Source of the DNA: Muribaculaceae bacterium
Lineage (GTDB): Bacteria; Pseudomonadota; Alphaproteobacteria; Rs-D84
Length of the DNA stretch: 19,105 nt
Direction of reading: 5' to 3'
Assembly: GCA_023665245.1 (NCBI GenBank)
Contig: JAMPEH010000006.1
Location: forward strand, 4,336-23,440
A program made the translations under genes and the position numbers. The stretch's first letter is position 1; each line of letters begins with the position of its first letter. The notes beneath the pieces were generated by a model, which was not told the origin of the DNA, did no database searches, and saw only the letters and a program-made list of their open reading frames with translations. Positions 14,079 through 19,105 of the stretch are shown here, in pieces.

Positions 14079-14903
14079 CTAAATATATTCCTGTATCAAG
14101 GGAAGCACAAACCGTTTGTAATTGTACACCCCATTGATATCGTCTCGATCTCCATCTCCAGCTACCGTAAGGTTGAACGAGAACTCACCTGTGTTCATAT
14201 ACGTCCGATAGATATTATACGCATTGAACTCCTTATAGTACTGGACAGGCAAAGTTTTCTCCTTATAAGCAGTAGAGAATTCGATCAGATACTTCCGCAG
14301 GCTATCTTTCCGGTCGAATACAAGGTATCGCATCACAGTGACAAAGAACTGGATCATACCCTCCTGATGATCAGGGTCCTCCACCACCTCATCACGGACG
14401 CCTTTCACATCCACCCGGTTATCAGCCTTGCTGTAATAAAACTCGATGCCCTCGATGTTCATGTACAGCGAATATGTGTTTTTTGGGCGGAACTCTATCG
14501 CTCCGAATTGGGTACGGCGAAGTTTACGGCCAATGATGAAGACAGCATCGTTCTTGATACTGAGTATCTCTGAATCTTGTACACCATTAGCCTCGAACAG
14601 CTTACGCTTAGCTTCAGTTACGCCCTTGCTGATCACTTTCTGGAGAGATTTGTCTTTGCGGATCATCTTTCCCACGATTACCTTGCGGTCTTTCCCGGGA
14701 AGAGCTTCCAGCGCGTCCAATGTAGACGACTTCAGACGATGAGCCTCTCTCAGAATCGACGTGTTGGAGGATCGGATATCGTACTCGGTGATGCGGTTCT
14801 GTACGAGATAGATCCCCTTCGCAAGATAGTTGGTCTTTTTGAACAACTCGCTGTAGGTTCTCCGAAGCTTATAGAACCCAAGTCGATCGTGGTCTTGATC
14901 CAT
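14079..14903 (-). CDS. 274-aa protein, faint DNA polymerase B-like traces
   Basis: The start is ATG 14903, 6 bases after the stop of the zinc-ribbon gene; the ribosome binding site is weak (GGGGA, 11 bases away), so coupling is likely. The N-terminal part (1-105) is helical and basic. Residues 113-122 (I-L-S-I-K-N-D-A-V-F) could correspond to a palm strand with one aspartate. Residues 138-147 (F-R-P-K-N-T-Y-S-L-Y) and 162-169 (N-R-V-D-V-K-G-V) recall the K-K-x-Y and K-G motifs of family B DNA polymerases in the right order. The diagnostic D-T-D-S motif is missing, so any such homology would be to an inactive remnant or a divergent form. The match is weak and the protein is best called unknown until a profile search is done. 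Confidence 0.75.
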   Translation of the reverse strand: MDQDHDRLGFYKLRRTYSELFKKTNYLAKGIYLVQNRITEYDIRSSNTSILREAHRLKSSTLDALEALPGKDRKVIVGKMIRKDKSLQKVISKGVTEAKRKLFEANGVQDSEILSIKNDAVFIIGRKLRRTQFGAIEFRPKNTYSLYMNIEGIEFYYSKADNRVDVKGVRDEVVEDPDHQEGMIQFFVTVMRYLVFDRKDSLRKYLIEFSTAYKEKTLPVQYYKEFNAYNIYRTYMNTGEFSFNLTVAGDGDRDDINGVYNYKRFVLPLIQEYI

Positions 14904-14909
14904 TCTTCA

Positions 14910-15137
14910 TCACATCCCCGCGAATCCAGCAAAATCGGCAACACCTATGCTGTTGTCCGGACACTTATGGTATTTAATGAGCGGATATCGAGACTCTCTG
15001 GGCGGGTATATGCTCTCGGTTACCACTACCTCCAGAGTAGAGGGACTGAACTTGGGATCCGCCGCAACAGTAACAGGCTCGCCGCTCGTGTACAGTGCCC
15101 CACAAAGCCGACACTTATATTGCCTGGTGAAACTCAT
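14910..15137 (-). CDS. Small zinc-ribbon-like protein
   Basis: This 75-residue protein starts at ATG 15137 with GGAG 8 bases upstream; the GTG at 15146 lies too close to that site. Cys9-x-x-Cys12 near the N terminus and His57-x-Cys59 near the C terminus form a plausible zinc site, separated by a beta-rich insert. The chain ends in G-V-A-D-F-A-G-F. Small C-x-x-C plus H-x-C proteins are frequent in large phages of Firmicutes, and their role is usually unknown (possibly DNA, RNA or protein contact). It begins just after the terminator at 15157-15189 and heads a four-gene operon. No clear promoter is visible in the short gap, so some read-through may supply it. Confidence 0.72.
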   Translation of the reverse strand: MSFTRQYKCRLCGALYTSGEPVTVAADPKFSPSTLEVVVTESIYPPRESRYPLIKYHKCPDNSIGVADFAGFAGM

Positions 15138-15156
15138 ACTTACCACTCCAATCTGA

Positions 15157-15189
15157 TAAAAAGAGCGGGTCCCCGAAAGGACCCGCTCT
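15157..15189 (-). terminator. Terminator of the lysine-rich protein gene
   Basis: On the minus strand, AGAGCGGGTCC and GGACCCGCTCT form an 11-bp perfect stem with a 6-base loop (plus 15162-15172, 15179-15189), followed by TTTTTATC. It lies 23 bases after the stop of the 357-aa gene. Confidence 0.92.
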
Positions 15190-15212
15190 CTGTTGCCATC
15201 GCTCGGACTCGA

Positions 15213-16286
15213 TTACTTCGAGCCGCCCTTGGCGTAGGTGTTGGCAGCCGCGATGAACTGCTTGCCGAAGTCGCCGTCGAAGACGCTGCAGACGCTCTTC
15301 ATGTGGGCGTTGTAGTCCTTGGAGCCGATCTCCAGATCCAGCAGTACCGCCAGGGTGTGGCCGTAGATGGGGATGAGCATCCGCCGGTTGCCCTTCTTGC
15401 TGAAGAACTTGGTGAACTTCTTCACGTTCATCTTGGGGCCCTTGGCCTCGCCCTTCTTGTTCTTCTCCTGGCCGTACTTGACCTTGGGCATCTTGATGTC
15501 GGGGTTGACCAGCTGCAGGATCTCGTAGAGGGACTTGTAAGCCCCGACGGCCTTCTTGTCCTTCTTGGCCAGCCGCTTGGCGGTCTTCTTCTTGACGTAC
15601 CGCAGGTTGTCGGCCGTGTAAACGGTGACCAGGGTCTTAACGCAGGTCTTGACCACATCCTTGTCCAGATCGCGCAGATCCAGGCCACTCATCGCGGACT
15701 GCCGCAGCTCCATCTCGTAGAAGATCATGTTGGACTTCTTCAGGGCGGCGCCGGAGGTGCTCAGCGTGCAGTGGTTCTTCTTCTTGTTCACATAGGCGAT
15801 GACGCGCTCCTTGGCCTTGCTCTTCTTCTTGAAGAGATCCTTGATCACCTTGCCCTTGGTGAGCGGCTCGATGCCGAACACGTTCAGGATGGCGGTGATA
15901 TACTGGACCAGGATCTTGTTCCGCTTGGGATCCTCATCGTCGGTGATGAAGGCCACCACAACCTCGCCCTTCCGGGACTTGCGGTTGGCGGTGATCAGGC
16001 TGATCAGCTGGGTCACGCCCAGGCCGATGATGGCGTTGTCCATGCTGGGATGAACGACGGCGTCGACCGCCTCGCGGATCACCTTCTTGAGCTTCTTCTC
16101 GCCCGCCTTGATGGCGTTGATGGTGTCGTCGTCCGGCAGGAACGTGAGCTTCTCGTAGTCGATCTGCCGATCGTCGACGGTGGCGCCCGTCAGACCCTTG
16201 CTCAGGGTGAAGGCGGCCACGTTCTTGTACTTAGCGAACACCTTATCGCGCACGGTGTTCTCGTTGGCAATGATTACCAGTCCCAT
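15213..16286 (-). CDS. Abundant lysine-rich 357-aa protein, function unknown
   Basis: The start at ATG 16286 has AAGGAGG 8 bases upstream. Codon choice is extremely restricted: AAG for nearly all lysines and mainly CTG, GGC, ATC and GTG. This differs from the neighbouring minus-strand genes and suggests very high expression. The protein is rich in Lys, with basic clusters around 160-172 and 235-250. It looks alpha/beta, with no signal peptide or membrane span. No enzymatic motif is recognised; a Y-G-H-T-L-A-V-L-L-D-L-E segment lies near residue 313. The gene is monocistronic, with its own TATA-like motif and strong terminator. Candidate roles are an abundant virion protein or a DNA/RNA-binding protein, but which is not known. 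I do not recognise a capsid fold from the sequence. Confidence 0.82.
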   Translation of the reverse strand: MGLVIIANENTVRDKVFAKYKNVAAFTLSKGLTGATVDDRQIDYEKLTFLPDDDTINAIKAGEKKLKKVIREAVDAVVHPSMDNAIIGLGVTQLISLITANRKSRKGEVVVAFITDDEDPKRNKILVQYITAILNVFGIEPLTKGKVIKDLFKKKSKAKERVIAYVNKKKNHCTLSTSGAALKKSNMIFYEMELRQSAMSGLDLRDLDKDVVKTCVKTLVTVYTADNLRYVKKKTAKRLAKKDKKAVGAYKSLYEILQLVNPDIKMPKVKYGQEKNKKGEAKGPKMNVKKFTKFFSKKGNRRMLIPIYGHTLAVLLDLEIGSKDYNAHMKSVCSVFDGDFGKQFIAAANTYAKGGSK

Positions 16287-16340
16287 TGAAAATTCCTCCT
16301 TATAGTGATGTGTCGGGTTGGTATGGACTGCTTGAGATCG

Positions 16341-16352
16341 TGGTTATACACA
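16341..16352 (-). promoter_or_regulatory. TATA-like promoter candidate for the lysine-rich gene
   Basis: The minus strand reads TGTGTATAACCA, 55 bases before the start at 16286. It resembles the TTTGTATAAACC and TACGTATAAACC motifs at 6218 and 7822. A second AT-rich string (ATTATAAATAG) lies about 25 bases further upstream and could contribute. Confidence 0.45.
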
Positions 16353-16381
16353 TATTTCCCGCGCAGTCTATTTATAATGCA

Positions 16382-16397
16382 TCACGGTTTCCCGTGA
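16382..16397. other. Small GAAA-tetraloop hairpin
   Basis: On the minus strand, TCACGG-GAAA-CCGTGA forms a 6-bp stem capped by a GAAA tetraloop, about 20 bases after the stop of the 486-aa gene. There is no U tract, so it is not a classic terminator. It may protect the 3' end of that message or mark a processing site. Confidence 0.4.
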
Positions 16398-16416
16398 AAA
16401 CATCCGCGGTTACCGG

Positions 16417-17877
16417 TCAGTCATCCTGACCGTCATCGTCATCTTCGTCGGAATCGTCACCGGACGAATTGACGCTCTGCTCTCTCAGCTTGTCAAGATA
16501 ATCCCGGTCCTCAACCAGGTCCTGAACAAGCGGCTTCAGCAGATTGCACAGTGCATCAGATGAGAGCGCCTGCGTGACGCTCCCGTCATCTCCATCGATG
16601 GAGAGGTAGACGGGGATTGCACAGTTCTCCAGGGCCTTCATGGGGTCGCCGGTCAAGCGAAGATAGATACCGGCCGTTCCCTCGTTGGACCCGTCATAGT
16701 TCTCGACGCTGAATTCTCCGGACGGCTCCTGATCGTCGTCTGTCTCGTAAGCCATGACAACCTTCTTAACGCCATCCTCAGTATCATCATCGTCATCTCC
16801 GGGCTCTTCAGCCGGAGGGGTTTTATTCCCGCCATATGTCGGAAGGCCGCCGTTGAGGACAACCACTTCCGTCTTGGGGGGCTCGGGGTCAGGCGGCACA
16901 AAGACACCACCGGGCGCTCTGTCAGCAGGGATCTCTTCCTGCTCGGGTTCCTCAGGTTCCTGCGGGGGTTCCATTTGCGGTTTCCCCGAGGCTGCATTGG
17001 TCCCACGGATAGCTGCCATCTCCTGAGCGATCATCTCTTCCCGCTCATCGAACGACATGCCATCAGTCATAGCATTTGCCATTTTACCTTTATCCTCCTT
17101 ATCTTTCGGTCGGATCTCCAAAGGAAGGAACTCCGACCTGCATTTTGTGCACACAATATGGCTGAAGTCGGCGTCATAAGCCAATCTCCCTCCACAACGT
17201 CTGACGCGCTTCTTCTTATCGTCGTACCCAACTGCTTTTGTACACCGGACCTTGTCCGGCATATTGATCAGCGGGAACAGATCAGACGCGTCAATGAAAC
17301 ACCAATCACCGTTGCGCTCCACACCGTAATTCAAGTGATACTCGGTGGGAGACAGATCAACGATGAGGAAGTCTTCCGAGAGTTTCCTGAGAGTCTTCAG
17401 GATATCTGCTCGGAAGCTATCCATACGATCTTGGTCAGCAATTACGACCTTGCGTTCCTGCACAGACACGATTGCTGACGGATGTCGTGCCAGTGTCCGG
17501 GCATACCGCGGAACGAGGTCCTGCAGGATTGTGTCGTTGAAATTGTCAGCCAGCCCATTATCATCCAGCGCAAACTTAAACACCACGCCAGGGTATGCAG
17601 GATTGGACATGACAAAGATGTTCGTGCCGAGATTCACTTCCTCAAAGCCATAGTATGACATGGCCTTTCGGATATAGTCGGCTTTCTTCTGGTTGTTGGA
17701 ACACGAGTGCATGATCTCGAAGAGATCACTCACGATGACTGGAGTGAAGAGCTCCAGCCAATTCTGGGAAAGATCAGGCTCCCCAATCTGCTTATACTGC
17801 CGATACTCGTATGGCAGCAATCGCTTCTTGGAGAGTTTCATAGGGTCTTTCTTATTACCCTTGTTATGCTTGCTCAA
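16417..17877 (-). CDS. Kinase-like fold protein with zinc ribbon and acidic tail
   Basis: This 486-residue protein has TTG 17877 as the likely start (GAGGTG about 10 bases upstream); the next in-frame ATG, at residue 13, lacks a site. Residues 80-200 recall a protein-kinase-like fold: L-G-T-N-I-F-V (glycine loop, 83-89), V-F-K-F-A (Lys101), then V-D-L-S-P-T-E-Y-H-L-N-Y-G (173-185) in the place of the catalytic loop, and F-I-D-A-S-D (194-199) in the place of DFG. Cys212, Cys228, Cys243 and Cys246 follow as a zinc ribbon. The remainder (260-486) is low complexity: Pro/Glu-rich, then a small domain, then an Asp-rich end. Whether it phosphorylates anything is uncertain because the loops are short. 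It might modify host or phage proteins during infection, or be a structural pseudokinase. It lies between a basic protein and the abundant lysine-rich protein. Confidence 0.68.
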   Translation of the reverse strand: MSKHNKGNKKDPMKLSKKRLLPYEYRQYKQIGEPDLSQNWLELFTPVIVSDLFEIMHSCSNNQKKADYIRKAMSYYGFEEVNLGTNIFVMSNPAYPGVVFKFALDDNGLADNFNDTILQDLVPRYARTLARHPSAIVSVQERKVVIADQDRMDSFRADILKTLRKLSEDFLIVDLSPTEYHLNYGVERNGDWCFIDASDLFPLINMPDKVRCTKAVGYDDKKKRVRRCGGRLAYDADFSHIVCTKCRSEFLPLEIRPKDKEDKGKMANAMTDGMSFDEREEMIAQEMAAIRGTNAASGKPQMEPPQEPEEPEQEEIPADRAPGGVFVPPDPEPPKTEVVVLNGGLPTYGGNKTPPAEEPGDDDDDTEDGVKKVVMAYETDDDQEPSGEFSVENYDGSNEGTAGIYLRLTGDPMKALENCAIPVYLSIDGDDGSVTQALSSDALCNLLKPLVQDLVEDRDYLDKLREQSVNSSGDDSDEDDDDGQDD

Positions 17878-17907
17878 TGTTAATACTCACCTCACGTTTC
17901 TCTATCG

Positions 17908-17920
17908 GTATAGTATATAC
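17908..17920 (-). promoter_or_regulatory. TATA-like promoter candidate for the kinase-like gene
   Basis: The minus strand reads GTATATACTATAC, 30 bases before the TTG start at 17877. The same 13 bases occur at 18801-18813, 20 bases before another gene. The strings are nearly palindromic and stand alone in short intergenic gaps. Confidence 0.5.
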
Positions 17921-17931
17921 GACAAAAGACC

Positions 17932-18780
17932 CTACCCATCATAGGTAACAGCAGGCCCGTCGTCGATAGAGAATGTTATCGGAGTTGGCTTGAATCCGCG
18001 TTCTTTCATGAACTGCTTCATCCTGGCTTTCTGTCTGGCCATAATCTCTTTGGTTTGCTTGTCAAACTTCTCGAGCATTTGCGACCCAACAGATTTGTCC
18101 TGAATAAGAGAATCCAGCATCTCATGGAATTTCTGAACACGGAGTTCGTTCTCTTTGCCGATTCGATTTAGATTCCGTATCATCTCCTTCTCGTTCACTA
18201 CAGTCATTGCAAACAGAGGGTCATACATCCGCATACGTTTCCGCGAATAGTACTTACCGCGTTTCTTGTAGCGATACTTCTTGAATTTCTTTCTCCTCTT
18301 AAAGACGTCACGAGGGCTCTTCAGAGGATGAGACTTGCAGTATACTTGGAACTCCTTCCACTGAGTCTCAGGGATGTCCAGTTCGTCCAGCGGAATATCA
18401 GGAATCATATCCATCGGATCCACATCCCGCTCAGTGACAAACGTTGATAGTTGTACAAGCGCCATTGCCTGTTCGTATGCATAGTTCACAAGATCTTTGA
18501 ACTTCGGATACTGTATATAGATCTCATGAGCATACTTCGGTTTTAGATATTTCTCAAGGTACCAGTGGGCTATCATCCGTTTACGGAGTTTACCACCGGC
18601 CGCATACCTCTTGCGCTCCCGCTCTTGCTTAGACACTTTCTCATGAAATGTCGGGAGCTTGACTTCTCTCGGTCGGGCAACATCCCGCACCGCTTGTTTC
18701 AGTTCTTTCTCGGTCAATCCAACATCTCGTTGGATCCGGTGAAGCCTGTCGGCATAGCTCCGTCTGGCAGCCATACGCAC
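17932..18780 (-). CDS. Basic 282-aa protein of unknown function
   Basis: I use GTG 18780 because AAAGGAGG ends 6 bases upstream of it; the ATG at 18774 is a possible alternative with wider spacing. The chain is strongly basic and mostly helical. An N-terminal basic region (1-75) is followed by a less charged middle, then a run of Arg/Lys/Tyr (about 160-185, for example R-R-K-K-F-K-K-Y-R-Y) that looks able to bind nucleic acid. A probable coiled coil lies at 195-260, and the tail ends in D-D-G-P-A-V-T-Y-D-G. No enzyme motif is seen. It follows a partial gene and precedes the kinase-like gene, each separated by a TATA-like motif. It might be a DNA-binding or packaging-associated protein; no family is recognised. 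Confidence 0.78.
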   Translation of the reverse strand: MRMAARRSYADRLHRIQRDVGLTEKELKQAVRDVARPREVKLPTFHEKVSKQERERKRYAAGGKLRKRMIAHWYLEKYLKPKYAHEIYIQYPKFKDLVNYAYEQAMALVQLSTFVTERDVDPMDMIPDIPLDELDIPETQWKEFQVYCKSHPLKSPRDVFKRRKKFKKYRYKKRGKYYSRKRMRMYDPLFAMTVVNEKEMIRNLNRIGKENELRVQKFHEMLDSLIQDKSVGSQMLEKFDKQTKEIMARQKARMKQFMKERGFKPTPITFSIDDGPAVTYDG

Positions 18781-18800
18781 GTCTCACCTCCTTTCCGTTT

Positions 18801-18813
18801 GTATAGTATATAC
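18801..18813 (-). promoter_or_regulatory. TATA-like promoter candidate for the basic protein gene
   Basis: The minus strand reads GTATATACTATAC, identical over 13 bases to 17908-17920, 20 bases before the GTG start at 18780 and upstream of AAAGGAGG. Confidence 0.5.
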
Positions 18814-18820
18814 CCTCAAG

Positions 18821-19105
18821 TCAAATGATCAATCCGACGTCGTGATCCACCAACACAGACTGAAGATCTTCATATGACGGATAGTCATTAGGATCAAATG
18901 ACTTTCCGTATCCGTCTCCGGTATACTCCCATCCAATGTCGTCACAAAACTCCTTGGTAAATACCGCGTTCCGGCTGACCCAATCCTGAATGTACCGGCG
19001 ACATACGGCGTCATAAGTTTGAAGATCGATCTTGTAACCTCCAGCTTTTGCCAGCTGGACAAAATCGTCCGGGACAATAGTGTGGTCGCGCCAGATATCA
19101 AGCTC
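18821..19105 (-). CDS. Partial protein running off the right edge
   Basis: The minus-strand frame is open from base 19105 to TGA at 18823-18821, giving the last 94 residues of a gene that starts outside the window. The segment is acidic and aromatic (for example E-L-D-I-W-R-D-H, then Y-I-Q-D-W-V-S-R-N) and ends V-D-H-D-V-G-L-I-I. Its amino-acid make-up is that of a normal globular protein, while a competing frame at 18829-19101 gives an improbable sequence rich in Thr, Ser and Arg. A putative promoter for the next gene sits directly after its stop. The family is not recognised. Confidence 0.72.
   Translation of the reverse strand, partial: ELDIWRDHTIVPDDFVQLAKAGGYKIDLQTYDAVCRRYIQDWVSRNAVFTKEFCDDIGWEYTGDGYGKSFDPNDYPSYEDLQSVLVDHDVGLII

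Noticed and set aside
14577..16289. 570-codon open frame on the plus strand, opposite the lysine-rich and 274-aa genes
   Set aside because: It runs antisense to two well-supported genes, and its leucine/valine/glycine-rich sequence is what restricted codon use (AAG, CTG, GGC) produces on the opposite strand. It lacks a ribosome binding site and also crosses a strong minus-strand terminator.
18829..19101. 90-codon minus-strand frame at the right edge
   Set aside because: The alternative frame, open to the window edge and ending at 18821, gives a far more protein-like sequence; this one is its shadow.
1..19105. CRISPR arrays, insertion sequences, integrase or attachment sites
   Set aside because: No regularly spaced direct repeats, transposase motifs or terminal inverted repeats with target duplications were found.

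Overview
The window looks like part of the genome of a large tailed bacteriophage. Its genes are packed tightly, nearly all have strong AGGAGG-type ribosome binding sites, GTG and TTG starts are used, and the readable products are virion and lysis types: a tail-fibre-repeat protein, beta-rich repeat proteins, a holin-like pair, a coiled-coil protein and very large unrecognised structural proteins. Nothing points to a bacterial chromosome. The strong Shine-Dalgarno sites, sigma70/sigmaA-like promoters and gene types suggest a Firmicutes (gut Clostridia-like) host, but this is inference. Base composition is roughly balanced, and a few genes show a sharply restricted codon choice typical of heavily expressed proteins.

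Layout. (1) 1-4687, plus strand: the 3' part of a tail-fibre-like gene, a strong terminator, a 700-residue protein with four beta-type repeats, and two overlapping small membrane proteins of holin type, closed by a bidirectional terminator. (2) 4734-12240, minus strand: read in the direction of transcription, one operon holds a 726-aa protein, a 302-aa protein and a 407-aa protein with clear traces of the C-terminal half of RNA polymerase beta', and ends in a terminator. A second unit follows with a 219-aa protein, a stand-alone Hint/intein-like protein and a 162-aa protein. About 0.7 kb with no convincing gene but many nested perfect helices comes next; I read it as a large structured non-coding RNA. 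A coiled-coil protein gene is last. (3) 12269-13160, plus-strand island: two host-like promoters, a hairpin, a 28-codon ORF and a 212-aa protein, probably expressed at a different (early) time. (4) 13198-19105, minus strand: a partial gene at the right edge, a basic 282-aa protein, a kinase-like/zinc-ribbon protein, a strongly expressed lysine-rich 357-aa protein with its own terminator, then a four-gene operon (zinc-ribbon, 274-aa protein, DUF3307-like membrane protein, membrane-anchored protein).

Regulation. Short TATA-like motifs (S-TATA-A/C with no -35 partner) recur just upstream of many transcription units on both strands, including the non-coding RNA. Classical -35/-10 pairs are obvious only in the plus-strand island. 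This fits an early (host polymerase) versus late (phage-modified or phage-encoded polymerase) division. The RNA polymerase beta'-like gene in the same region is relevant to that idea, although it lacks the catalytic aspartate motif within its own length.

The items most worth following up are the structured RNA at about 5505-6216, the beta'-like protein at 7896-9119, the Hint-like protein at 6754-7170 that lacks the usual first cysteine, and the shared promoter-like motifs.
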